A DNA stretch of 50,243 nucleotides from CAZWRN01 sp964446685 (lineage in GTDB: Bacteria > Patescibacteriota > Microgenomatia > Daviesbacterales > UBA10151). The notes beneath the pieces were generated by a model. It saw only the letters and a list, made by a program, of their open reading frames with translations, was not told where the DNA came from and did not search any database. The stretch is from contig CAYUPO010000010.1 in the NCBI GenBank assembly GCA_964446685.1, positions 1 to 50,243 of the forward strand, written 5' to 3'. Of the stretch, positions 25,495 to 33,585 are shown piece by piece. The position numbers were made by a program, and so were the translations under genes. How positions within the stretch are numbered: the first letter of the stretch is position 1; each line of letters opens with the position of its first letter.

Positions 25495-27369
25495 GTGAGT
25501 AAAAAACTCTTTCGAGGTAATGATTTTCCAGAACTTATTGAACATTATCACTTATGGAGGTTAAGTTACATCCTACTTGCTGTCATTTTAATACTATCAA
25601 CTTTTGTTTTCAGTTCTAAGATTTTCTCCATCCTAGTTTTATTATTTGCTTGGGCTCCTGTAACACTTGATGCATTTGAAGAGATTAAAAAGAAAAAATT
25701 AGGTAGTGCCATCTTCCTCTCTATAGCAACTCTAGTCGCACTTATTGGTGGAGAGATTAGAGCGGGTATGTTTATCTTAATAATTATTCTTATTGCTGAT
25801 TATTTTGCCAAACTAATTGAAGAAAGAACTGAACATGCAATCGCTTCTTTGGTTGGGTATATGGATGATAAGGTCCTGATAAAAAAAGATGACCAGGAGA
25901 TATTAGTGCCTTTGAAGGATATTAGTGTTGGTATGGAGGTGATTATAAAGACCGGTTCCCGAATCCCAATAGACGGAGTAGTGCTGTCGGGAAGGGCCTC
26001 GGTTAATGAAGCGCCAATAACTGGTGAAAGTATGCCAAAAGAGAAGCTTAAAGAAGCACTTGTTTTTGCGGGAAGTTTTGTTAATGAAGGAACATTGACA
26101 ATAAGAGTTCAGCATATAGGTGATGAAACCATGTTTGGCCAGATTGGCAAACTTATTGAAGAGGCTGGACAGCGTAAAGCGAAGATTGAAATTCTCGCTG
26201 ACAGAATAGCGGCTATTCTGGTGCCTTTGGTAGCGGTCTTTATTGCCATCACGTATCTGATTACTGGTGATTTGAAGTTAGTAATTACTCTTTTAGTATT
26301 TGGTTCTCCTATTGAACTGGCAGTGACAACTCCAATGGCTATTTTGTCAGCGATTGTGGCAGCTTACAAAATGGGAATCTTGGTCAAGAGTGGTTCGGCT
26401 TTGGAGCGGTTTGGAGCAATTGATACGATCTGTTTTGATAAAACAGGAACTTTAACTGTAGGCGAACCAAGTATTGTGGGTATTCGTCAGCTGGATAAAG
26501 ACCATAGTGAAAATGATATTCTCACAATGGCAGCTATTACTGAAAAACGGTCTGGACATCCTTTATCTAAAGCTGTTTTGGCTAAGGCAAAAGAAGAAGG
26601 CCTAACAATCCCTGATCCTGATGAATACAAGTCAATAGATGGTCATGGTGTCCAAGCTTTCTATAAAGGAGACACCCTTAGTTTGGGTAGTAAGCATTTT
26701 ATTGAGGAGCGGGGCATTGAAGTGGGCAACGTACCTGTTTGTGATGAAGGTGGAGGACACAGTACATTTTATTTATCCTGTGGAAAAAAACTTTGTGGAA
26801 TGATTTGTGTGGCTGATCGTATTCGTCCGGAAACAAAAATGGCTATCGAACAACTTAAAAAACAGGGTATTAAGAATTTTGCTTTGATAACAGGAGACAA
26901 TGAAGATGTAGCGAAGACTATAGCTGATCAATTAGGTCTAACTAACTATTACGCTCAAGTAATGCCAGAAGAAAAGTTAAAAATTATTGAGAAATTTCAG
27001 AAAGATGGGCATAAAGTTGCAATGGTAGGCGATGGCATTAACGACGCACCAGCTCTTAAGCAGGCAGACGTAGGCATTGCGATGGGTGCAATGGGAATGC
27101 AGCCAGCTATTGAGGCTTCAGATATTGCTTTAATGGACAATGATTTACAAAAAATAGTGGCACTGAGAGATATAAGTCAAAAAAGTTACTCCATTATTAA
27201 ACAAAATATGATTTTTGGTATTGGATTTACCCATGTGGGTGGCATAATTCTGGCTTTCTTGCGTCTAATTACGCCAGTACAAGCGGCAATTTTCCATTTT
27301 ATTCCAGACTTCCTCATACTTCTAAATTCAGTAAGGCTACTTCGTTACAAACCCATTCCTAAAAAATAA
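25495..27369 (+). CDS. P1B-like heavy-metal P-type ATPase with SPI in place of CPC
   Basis: GTG start; 624 residues. It has TGES (ITGESMPK), the phosphorylated FDKTGTLT, GHPLSKAV (the HP locus of P1B ATPases), the TGDN loop and GDGINDAPAL. No N-terminal CxxC domain is present. The transmembrane metal motif, CPC or SPC in P1B pumps, reads FGSPIELAVTTP, without cysteine. A short Cys-containing stretch near residue 420-440 (VCDEGG, SCGKKLCG) is unusual in the nucleotide-binding part. The missing Cys argues against Cu(I) transport; another metal or another substrate is possible. It is co-transcribed with the CDF gene. Confidence 0.85.
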   Translation: MSKKLFRGNDFPELIEHYHLWRLSYILLAVILILSTFVFSSKIFSILVLLFAWAPVTLDAFEEIKKKKLGSAIFLSIATLVALIGGEIRAGMFILIIILIADYFAKLIEERTEHAIASLVGYMDDKVLIKKDDQEILVPLKDISVGMEVIIKTGSRIPIDGVVLSGRASVNEAPITGESMPKEKLKEALVFAGSFVNEGTLTIRVQHIGDETMFGQIGKLIEEAGQRKAKIEILADRIAAILVPLVAVFIAITYLITGDLKLVITLLVFGSPIELAVTTPMAILSAIVAAYKMGILVKSGSALERFGAIDTICFDKTGTLTVGEPSIVGIRQLDKDHSENDILTMAAITEKRSGHPLSKAVLAKAKEEGLTIPDPDEYKSIDGHGVQAFYKGDTLSLGSKHFIEERGIEVGNVPVCDEGGGHSTFYLSCGKKLCGMICVADRIRPETKMAIEQLKKQGIKNFALITGDNEDVAKTIADQLGLTNYYAQVMPEEKLKIIEKFQKDGHKVAMVGDGINDAPALKQADVGIAMGAMGMQPAIEASDIALMDNDLQKIVALRDISQKSYSIIKQNMIFGIGFTHVGGIILAFLRLITPVQAAIFHFIPDFLILLNSVRLLRYKPIPKK

Positions 27370-27404
27370 ACCGTTTCCTCAATAATTTCTATTACCGACC
27401 TTTC

Positions 27405-27559
27405 CAGCCCAAAGGGTTGCACCCCTCTTTTTCAAGGGTCTAGATAAACGAGGTCGTTGCCTCGCCCTTGAAAAATTCACCCGGCTCATGATGCCCGGGT
27501 ATCAGGAGGCAGGCAGCCTCCTGGAAACAAATTTTTTCTAGGAAATCACAGCCTAGAAA
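27405..27559. other. Array of five hairpins; candidate oriT/origin or structured RNA
   Basis: Five inverted repeats follow each other: CAGCCC/GGGTTG (27405-27419); an 11-bp stem TTTTTCAAGGG/CCCTTGAAAAA (27428-27475) enclosing CGAGG/CCTCG; ACCCGG/CCGGGT (27479-27500); CAGGAGGC/GCCTCCTG (27503-27523); TTTCTAGG/CCTAGAAA (27535-27559). It is non-coding and lies 0.4 kb from the replication-relaxation gene and near the coupling ATPase. Confidence 0.7.
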
Positions 27560-27563
27560 GTGG

Positions 27564-27953
27564 GTGGTTTATATACAAAATCCAACTATAAATGGTAAGT
27601 GTGAAAAGCAAGACTTAAGAAAATATGCATACTCCAGAAAAGAACAAGAGATAGAGGATATTAAATGCATCCTTGAAGATAAAAGAGTAATTAATGGAAT
27701 AATTGAACAATCTGAACATGATGAATATCGAGAGCCTTTAGCTTTTGATAGAAAAATTTTGATAGATATTCAGTTATCTACCGGAGGAGATGCAGATGGC
27801 TTTAAACTCACATTTGACGACACAAACAATCTAGTTAGCGGCGTATATTATTGGGCTGACTGGGGAGTATATGAAGAGATAAGACTGAGTGATGAAGAGT
27901 TAGAGCTAGTTGATAATCTATATTCTATAAGTGACTGGCTTAGCTGTTCTTGA
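27564..27953 (+). CDS. Plasmid/phage-type hypothetical protein
   Basis: GTG start; 129 residues, acidic and soluble. The segment IQLSTGGDADGFKLTF followed by YYWADWGVYEEIRLSDEE resembles uncharacterised proteins on plasmids and phages that carry an LSTGGP motif followed by a W-rich acidic segment. This is from memory of the family pattern; I cannot name it. It begins 5 bases after the last hairpin of the array, so those hairpins lie in its leader. It is convergent with the replication-relaxation gene. Its position between the hairpins and that gene fits a role in element maintenance. Confidence 0.6.
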   Translation: MVYIQNPTINGKCEKQDLRKYAYSRKEQEIEDIKCILEDKRVINGIIEQSEHDEYREPLAFDRKILIDIQLSTGGDADGFKLTFDDTNNLVSGVYYWADWGVYEEIRLSDEELELVDNLYSISDWLSCS

Positions 27954-27983
27954 TAATTATAATTAACCACTACTGCCCAGTGG

Positions 27984-28751
27984 TTAGTTTCTGATCTCTT
28001 CCCCAATATCTCCAGTTCTCATCCTCTCAATAGTTGTAATTGAGAAGTGTATGTTGTCTTCTGTTAATTCTGCTTCTAATAATCTTCTGGTCTGTTTAGT
28101 TACGACTTTATTAATATGTTCTGTTGGGCAAATAAATATAATATGTGACTCTACCTTCTCCTCTGCAAAAAATTCAAAATATCTTCTGACTCTAAATCTC
28201 ACAGCTCCATCTGACATTAAGGGGTCAAAGATCTCGCCAGTGTAAATTATGACTTTATTTTTAGTTTCGTAAACATATCCAAAATCTTGCATGAGTTCTT
28301 TCATTGGGCCACCTGGGATAAAATCAGCTTGGGTGTAAAACTCAAATTTATATTTAGAATTTTTAGAGTCAGCCAGAAGTGTTAAATAAACATCAACTAT
28401 AAATAAACATTTTTTTATAAACCCAGGTTTTCTTTTATGATCTGAGTAGAATTTTTTTAAAGATTGCGGGTCATAGTCTAATGTTTTTAAGTAGTTAATC
28501 CCGATATTTCCCAAGCAGTAGTTGGCAGGTAGGTATAAAGTTTTTTGTTCTTTTGTGTATAAGTTTTTAAGGTAGCTTGTGTCTTCTAAGTATTTTAGTC
28601 TGGTGGCCATGTTTGGGCGGTGTGGTTCATTTGTTAATTTTTGGAATTGTTGACGGTTAATGTATCGGAATCGGTATATTAGAGGAGGTATTTCTTTTTG
28701 TTTGTTAGTTAGTGGAGGAAGAGTTATATATTTCATATACCCATCTTTCAT
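27984..28751 (-). CDS. Replication-relaxation family protein
   Basis: The product has 255 residues. The N-terminal winged helix (IYRFRYINRQQFQKLTNEPHRPN, then RLKYLEDTSYL) and the following beta/alpha domain fit the replication-relaxation family (PF13814), common in conjugative plasmids and ICEs of Gram-positive and CPR bacteria. It probably binds DNA at the origin. ATG 28751 directly follows a perfect 10-bp hairpin that hides the GGGAGGAA ribosome binding site; an internal ATG at 28736 is an alternative. It is adjacent to the coupling ATPase gene (same strand), with which it would form the DNA-processing half of the transfer system. Confidence 0.75.
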   Translation of the reverse strand: MKDGYMKYITLPPLTNKQKEIPPLIYRFRYINRQQFQKLTNEPHRPNMATRLKYLEDTSYLKNLYTKEQKTLYLPANYCLGNIGINYLKTLDYDPQSLKKFYSDHKRKPGFIKKCLFIVDVYLTLLADSKNSKYKFEFYTQADFIPGGPMKELMQDFGYVYETKNKVIIYTGEIFDPLMSDGAVRFRVRRYFEFFAEEKVESHIIFICPTEHINKVVTKQTRRLLEAELTEDNIHFSITTIERMRTGDIGEEIRN

Positions 28752-28780
28752 TTCCTCCCTAAGTTACATCTAGGGAGGAA
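28752..28780 (-). promoter_or_regulatory. Hairpin hiding the ribosome binding site of the replication-relaxation gene
   Basis: On the minus strand the leader folds as TTCCTCCCTA (28780-28771), a 9-base loop, then TAGGGAGGAA (28761-28752), perfectly paired and abutting ATG 28751. The Shine-Dalgarno sequence is in the 3' arm. Translation would need the hairpin opened by a protein, RNA or temperature. Confidence 0.65.
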
Positions 28781-28789
28781 CTTTAGTTC

Positions 28790-28806
28790 TCCTATTATAT
28801 ATAGGA
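28790..28806. promoter_or_regulatory. Palindrome over the -10 box of the replication-relaxation promoter
   Basis: TCCTAT-TATAT-ATAGGA includes a minus-strand TATAAT. A 6-bp-arm palindrome with a 5-base spacer at a -10 box suggests an operator. The -35 region is weak. Confidence 0.45.
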
Positions 28807-28897
28807 ATATAAGAAAGAAAATAAGTAAAATTAAGTATTGATACAACAGTCTAAACAAAGATTTCAGTTAATACATAGAGATGTATAAATATTGATC

Positions 28898-31552
28898 CTA
28901 TTTTTTATCCCTTTTATATGGATTATCTGGCTGTTTTTTAGGTTCATTTTCTGGCTTTTTCTCAGTTGCTTTGAATATCTCTGGTTGTGGTTTTTTCCCA
29001 TATTGTTCTTGGGAAAGTTTGATTACTTCTTCTGCAACTTTAGCATCAGTAACTACATTAAATTTTTCTACTTCTCCTGTAAAAACATCCTGAGGAACTA
29101 GGGCGCTGATTTTTATATAGAAATTATAGGAAGGCAAATTTTGCATTTGTCCTTTTTCAACTTTAGAAGAATAAAGCGGCAAAAGTTTTTCTTCATCTAC
29201 CGGGCTATTGGTTCTAAAAGAAATCATTGTGCCGCTGTTACCGACTATGGTATCTAATAAATCCCGGTCAATCTGGACGGTATTTTGATGGGCTAAAATA
29301 GCAGCCAATCTATATTTCCGGGCTTCAGATAATACACCAGCAAAAGAGGTTGTGGCAAAGTTTTGAAATTCATCTATATAAAGGAAAAAATCTTGCCGGT
29401 TTTCTTCTTTCATTTGAATCCTTCTTAAAGCTGCTCTTTGAATTTCTGCCATTAATAAACTACCTAAAAAGAAAGAGTTATCTTCGCCAATTTTACCTTT
29501 TGAAAGATTACATAATAAGATCTTCTTTCCATTCATAACTTCACTTAAATCAAGATTACTTTCCGGATTATCTAAAATGCTTTTTGTAATAATAGTTGTT
29601 AAAAAAGTTCCTAACTTATTAGTGATCGGCATAATCTGATCAGCTTTCTGGTATGAACCTAATCCACCAAATTCTTTTTTCCAGAAGAGTTTTAAATGGT
29701 CATCAGTTAAAGCTTCAACTATTGGTTTTCTAAATTTGTTATCTGTTAAAAGTTTATAAATTGTTGAAAGAGTGGGATCAGGAGTTGCCAGAGCGGTCAA
29801 CACTACATTTCTCAACAAATGTTCCATCCTTGGGCCGGAATACCGTTCAGGATAAAGTTTATGGAAGATGGAAATCAAAGTAGAGACAACTAAACTTTTC
29901 TCACGGTCTAACTCAACTTTAGTGAGATTATCAGGCATTTTTAATAGATTCAGTCCTAATGCATGTTCTACGTCGTAAGGGTTAAAATAATAAACATCTT
30001 TTCTTCTGGTTTTAGGAATAAGGCCTAAAAGCGATTCAACTAATTCGCCATGAGGATCAAGTACTGCCACGCCTTTTCCTTTGAGAATATCTTGATAAAC
30101 CATTTGGGTCAAAAAATTAGTTTTACCTGTTCCGGTTGCTCCAATAATATAGGTATGTCTTCTGCGTTGTTCTAAGGTTTGCCCAATTGGCGTAACTATT
30201 CCACCATAATTATTATTGGCAAAAGTAATATCAAGCTCAGTACTTCTTTGTTTTAAAGCTAGTGGTGCTGGGAGCTGTGGACTTTTGACCTGAAGTAAAT
30301 CTTCTGTTTTTGTAGTTGCTGTATAAGGTAAATGATACACGGATGCCAGTTCGCTGACGGATAGAATTGGATTATTCTCAAAAAATGATAACCGCTCATT
30401 TAAAATTGCAGTATTCAACTTTTTAATAAGTCTGTGTTTGAATAGAGATAGTAGCGGTTTTCTACCTTTAACTTTTTGATATGAAGTATTGAGCGTTTCA
30501 AAAGCTGAAAACATACCTTTCAGTCTTTCGTCTGCACTTTCTTTATAAGAGCTGGTGGCAAAATAACGAATAGTTGTTTCAAACAAAGGCTGGGAAACTT
30601 TACTGTGAATTGATTGATACTGAGTCTGTTTTTGCATTCCCAATTCATGAACATTTCTTTTTCTTGATTTTTCAAATACCCACCAAGGTAATGGTTCTTT
30701 ACCGCTAGTAGTAATCCAGGCAAAGCTATAAACAGGAGTCAGGGCAGCAAATACTAGAATATTCGCGAATTTAGAAATAGCCCCTTCAAACATCCTGCCG
30801 ATCCAAGTGGAAGAAGTTTTTCTAATCAGGTCTGAAATATCCAGATTGTTTAATAGCCTGGCATCTACTTCTTTAACAAAATTATTAAGCCTCGGGTAGG
30901 ATGTTTCATTAATCGGCACACATATAAACTGGGCTACAACAATCTCACTGTCTAACAGTTTAGTCATATGGGCTGTAATGTAGGCAATCGGATCATATTG
31001 ACTTAACATTTCTTGATTTTGTAGAGGATAGAGATATGAGTTTTTTAGTTTTAACTCCTGAGTCTTCAAACCTCTTGCTTCTCCCAGTTCGAAATGTTTC
31101 AGCATTAGATAATCAGAAACATAATTAATTTCAATCCCCGGAAGATAGGCCAGTAGATTTTTATAAATAATCACCTTGTCCGTTTCAGGTACTCGTAGAA
31201 TAAATCTTATGCCTTGTTCTTTTGTGGAGACTATCTCAAAGCTAATACTTTTCTTAGTTGTAATAAACCAACCCGGAGAACTTGCTTTAATAATAGAATG
31301 TAAAACCGTAAATAATTGATTTGTTGATAATGGAGTTTTTAATGTTCGATCGGTTGGCTTAATTTCTAAAAAAGCATAACCAACTTTACGTGAGCTTTGA
31401 ACTTCCAGATATTTTAAATAAAGCCAGATGAGAAAATAAAGAATAGTTACTGTTACTAAAGAGGCGATCAAACTTTGCCAAGTGAAATTCAAGTTAAAAA
31501 GAAAACTTAAATAAGAAGGAAAAGAATCAGCAAAGTTAATCTGATGCGCCAT
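28898..31552 (-). CDS. VirD4/TraD-like type IV coupling ATPase
   Basis: The product has 884 residues with an N-terminal transmembrane helix (about 26-47) and another hydrophobic stretch near 262-281. Walker A is GATGTGKT (471-478) and Walker B is FLYIDEFQNFAT. The segment EARKYRLAAILAHQNTVQI and the tail of the motor domain match TraD/VirD4/DUF87-type coupling proteins. The last 50 residues are Lys/Pro/Glu rich. Such proteins bring DNA-protein substrates to the T4SS. It is transcribed divergently from csoR and is separated from the main T4SS operon by about 18 kb of cargo. No relaxase is found in the window. Confidence 0.88.
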   Translation of the reverse strand: MAHQINFADSFPSYLSFLFNLNFTWQSLIASLVTVTILYFLIWLYLKYLEVQSSRKVGYAFLEIKPTDRTLKTPLSTNQLFTVLHSIIKASSPGWFITTKKSISFEIVSTKEQGIRFILRVPETDKVIIYKNLLAYLPGIEINYVSDYLMLKHFELGEARGLKTQELKLKNSYLYPLQNQEMLSQYDPIAYITAHMTKLLDSEIVVAQFICVPINETSYPRLNNFVKEVDARLLNNLDISDLIRKTSSTWIGRMFEGAISKFANILVFAALTPVYSFAWITTSGKEPLPWWVFEKSRKRNVHELGMQKQTQYQSIHSKVSQPLFETTIRYFATSSYKESADERLKGMFSAFETLNTSYQKVKGRKPLLSLFKHRLIKKLNTAILNERLSFFENNPILSVSELASVYHLPYTATTKTEDLLQVKSPQLPAPLALKQRSTELDITFANNNYGGIVTPIGQTLEQRRRHTYIIGATGTGKTNFLTQMVYQDILKGKGVAVLDPHGELVESLLGLIPKTRRKDVYYFNPYDVEHALGLNLLKMPDNLTKVELDREKSLVVSTLISIFHKLYPERYSGPRMEHLLRNVVLTALATPDPTLSTIYKLLTDNKFRKPIVEALTDDHLKLFWKKEFGGLGSYQKADQIMPITNKLGTFLTTIITKSILDNPESNLDLSEVMNGKKILLCNLSKGKIGEDNSFFLGSLLMAEIQRAALRRIQMKEENRQDFFLYIDEFQNFATTSFAGVLSEARKYRLAAILAHQNTVQIDRDLLDTIVGNSGTMISFRTNSPVDEEKLLPLYSSKVEKGQMQNLPSYNFYIKISALVPQDVFTGEVEKFNVVTDAKVAEEVIKLSQEQYGKKPQPEIFKATEKKPENEPKKQPDNPYKRDKK

Positions 31553-31619
31553 AAAATTATGGGCAGCAGTTATGCGCGGAGTATAACAAACCCTCTATCA
31601 AAATATCTACTTTCATGTA

Positions 31620-31669
31620 TTGATTTCTTTTCCTGTCAAGAGTAGTATATCCCTACAGGGGGGATATAT
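31620..31669 (+). promoter_or_regulatory. csoR promoter and CsoR-type operator
   Basis: TTGATT (31620-31625) and TAGTAT (31643-31648) are 17 bases apart. TATATCCC (31646-31653) and GGGATATA (31661-31668) form an inverted repeat around TACAGGG, similar to the G-tract palindromes bound by CsoR repressors. It covers the region from the -10 box to the start codon, which fits autoregulation. Confidence 0.6.
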
Positions 31670-31940
31670 GTCATATAGACCAAAAGATACTCACGAAAGA
31701 ATTACTCATCGTTTAAAGATAGCTAGGGGACATTTAGATAAGGTTATTAAAATGATGGAAGATGATGCTTACTGCATTGATGTTATGCACCAAATTCAGG
31801 CAGTTGAATCCGGATTGAAGGGAACTGGTAATCTTCTTTTAGAAAATCACCTTAAATCTTGTGTGGCCGATGCCATATCAAAAGGAAAAGCTGATGAATC
31901 AATTGCAGAAATAATGCAGGTATTCAAGAAAAAAAGCTAA
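31668..31940 (+). CDS. csoR: CsoR-family copper-sensing repressor
   Basis: I start at ATG 31668; the frame upstream to 31620 runs through the operator. The product has 90 residues of all-helical fold. The Cu(I) ligand set is complete: C36 (AYCIDVM), H61 and C65 (NHLKSC), the x-Cys-His-Cys pattern that separates CsoR from RcnR/FrmR types. It should repress this operon until Cu(I) binds. It is followed by DUF305, cupredoxin, CDF and copA genes in tight order. The second copper regulator of the window, besides the BlaI/M56 pair. Confidence 0.92.
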   Translation: MSYRPKDTHERITHRLKIARGHLDKVIKMMEDDAYCIDVMHQIQAVESGLKGTGNLLLENHLKSCVADAISKGKADESIAEIMQVFKKKS

Positions 31941-31953
31941 GGAGGTGAGAAAC

Positions 31954-32553
31954 ATGAATGTTCAAATGAAATATGGGATAGCAGGTCTATTAATCGGCGG
32001 ACTAATAGTTTGGCTGGTAACGGGTGCAACTTTAAATTCCAATAAAACCGGCATGATGAAAAATTCTGGCAATTTTGAAATGGCTTCCGCGAATATAGAT
32101 GCTCATTTTATTGAGCAAATGATTCCACATCACGAGGATGCAATAACTATGGCTAAACTTGCACTAACAAAGGCAAAGCGACCCGAAGTAAAGAAATTAG
32201 CAGAGGAGATTATTGAATCCCAAGGTAAAGAAATAACCCAAATGAAAAACTGGTATCAGAACTGGTACGGTAAAGAAGTTCCGGAGAACCCCGGAGGAAT
32301 GATGGGAAAAAATAGTGGGATGCACGGTGGAATGATGGGTGACGAATCTGATATGACAAACCTCGAACAGGCTTCCGATTTTGATAAAGCGTTCGTTGAA
32401 GAAATGATTCCGCATCACCAAATGGCGGTTATGATGGCAACTATGTTAAAAAGTGGGACTGAAAGGCAGGAGATGAAGCAACTGGCAGAAAATATAATTA
32501 CTGCGCAAAATACTGAAATTAACCAAATGCGGGGTTGGTTAAAAAGTTGGTAA
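31954..32553 (+). CDS. DUF305 double-domain Met/His-rich protein (CopM-like)
   Basis: I start at ATG 31954 because GGAGGTGA (31941-31948) is correctly spaced; the frame also allows GTG 31945. The product has about 199 residues with an N-terminal transmembrane anchor. Two DUF305 four-helix repeats follow, each with MIPHH (EQMIPHHEDAI and EEMIPHHQMAV), separated by a Met/Gly/His-rich loop (MMGKNSGMHGGMMG). DUF305 proteins such as CopM bind copper outside the membrane. Here it would buffer or hand over copper. It is directly downstream of csoR in the same operon. Confidence 0.9.
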   Translation: MNVQMKYGIAGLLIGGLIVWLVTGATLNSNKTGMMKNSGNFEMASANIDAHFIEQMIPHHEDAITMAKLALTKAKRPEVKKLAEEIIESQGKEITQMKNWYQNWYGKEVPENPGGMMGKNSGMHGGMMGDESDMTNLEQASDFDKAFVEEMIPHHQMAVMMATMLKSGTERQEMKQLAENIITAQNTEINQMRGWLKSW

Positions 32554-32564
32554 AAAGCGAATAG

Positions 32565-32594
32565 GGAGAAGTGCAGGTTACGCCCCACTTCTCC
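32565..32594 (+). other. 9-bp intercistronic hairpin
   Basis: GGAGAAGTG (32565-32573) and CACTTCTCC (32586-32594) pair perfectly with a 12-base loop and no U-run after it. It lies between the DUF305 and cupredoxin genes and may adjust relative expression or mRNA stability. Confidence 0.55.
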
Positions 32595-32611
32595 TGACGG
32601 AAGGATAAACT

Positions 32612-32974
32612 ATGGAAATTGACAAATTACTTGTAACGATATTTAGCATTGGAGGAATTGCCTTTACATACTGGTTTTTCTTAATGAGACCGGAAAATGA
32701 AGTTGCAGTGACCTCGGACTCAGTTGATATAACTGTTGACGGAGGGTATGTTCCGGAAGTCATTTCAATTCCCAAAGGAAAAACTACAAAAATAAATTTC
32801 TTTAGAAAAGATCCATCCAGTTGTTTGGAGGAAGTCATATTAAGTGATTTTAAAATTAGAAAGAGCCTACCACTAAACAAAAGAGTAACTATTGCAATTA
32901 CTCCTCAAGAGACTGGGGAATTTGTATTTACCTGCGGAATGAATATGTTTCATGGAAAGATCAGGGTGGCTTAA
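32612..32974 (+). CDS. Small membrane-anchored cupredoxin-like protein
   Basis: The product has 120 residues with an N-terminal transmembrane helix (about 5-25). A cupredoxin-type beta domain follows: VDITVDGGYVPEVISIPKG, then DPSSCLEEVILSDF and FVFTCGMNMFHGKIRV. Candidate Cu ligands are C69 (SSCLEE), C107, M109 or M111 and H113. This motif pair (SSC plus TCGMNM) is common in cupredoxins fused to or next to copper ATPases. It probably receives copper exported by CopA. Codons and spacing fit the csoR operon. Confidence 0.85.
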   Translation: MEIDKLLVTIFSIGGIAFTYWFFLMRPENEVAVTSDSVDITVDGGYVPEVISIPKGKTTKINFFRKDPSSCLEEVILSDFKIRKSLPLNKRVTIAITPQETGEFVFTCGMNMFHGKIRVA

Positions 32975-32975
32975 A

Positions 32976-33581
32976 GTGACTACTAATAAAAAAGCATTAC
33001 AGCTGTCTTATTTCACTGTTGGATATAACTTGATTGAGGGAGCTGTATCTATTTTCAGTGGAATTGTTGCAGGAAGTTCTTCACTTGTAGGTTTTGGAGT
33101 TGATAGTTTTGTTGAATCTTCGTCAGGAAGTGTGATGATTTGGAGATTTCGTAATAGTGATGCTAAGTCTCATGAAGAGTTAGAGAAAATAGAGAAAAAA
33201 GCAGTTACATTTGTCTCTTACTCACTATTTATTCTTGGCACTTATGTTCTATATGAATCTGGTAGTCAACTCTATTTTCAGGAACCTCCGGAAAAAAGTT
33301 TAGTTGGAATTATTATCGCGGTTACCTCACTTATTGTTATGCCGGTATTAACTTATCTTAAATACAAAACAGGTAAAGAACTCAGGAGCAGAAGTTTGGT
33401 GGCAGATTCTAAACAAACATTAGCTTGTGTATTGCTTTCCGTAGCTTTGGTCATTGGGCTTGGTTTAAATTATTTTCTTGGCTTTTGGCAGGCAGATCCA
33501 ATAGCAGGAATAATTATCGCAGGTTTTTTGCTTAAAGAAGGCTATTCAACTTACAAAGAAAAAGAATTGTGCGATTGTTAA
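32976..33581 (+). CDS. Short CDF-type cation transporter
   Basis: I use GTG 32976, one base after the cupredoxin stop, because related proteins start with the K-A-L-x-L-S-Y-F-T-V-x-Y-N motif, here at the beginning. The frame is also open to ATG 32952. The product has about 201 residues and five or six helices, with GFGVDSFVES in helix 2 and LVADSKQTLACVLLS in helix 5, so each half has an Asp. The cytoplasmic domain of CDF proteins is missing, and it ends with ELCDC, a possible metal site. It may export divalent metal alongside CopA. Confidence 0.8.
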   Translation: MTTNKKALQLSYFTVGYNLIEGAVSIFSGIVAGSSSLVGFGVDSFVESSSGSVMIWRFRNSDAKSHEELEKIEKKAVTFVSYSLFILGTYVLYESGSQLYFQEPPEKSLVGIIIAVTSLIVMPVLTYLKYKTGKELRSRSLVADSKQTLACVLLSVALVIGLGLNYFLGFWQADPIAGIIIAGFLLKEGYSTYKEKELCDC

Positions 33582-33585
33582 TAAC

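Noticed and set aside
31637..31648. GTAGTA half-site before csoR as a further BlaI operator
   Set aside because: The other arm matches only 3 of 6 bases; the CsoR-type palindrome explains the region better.
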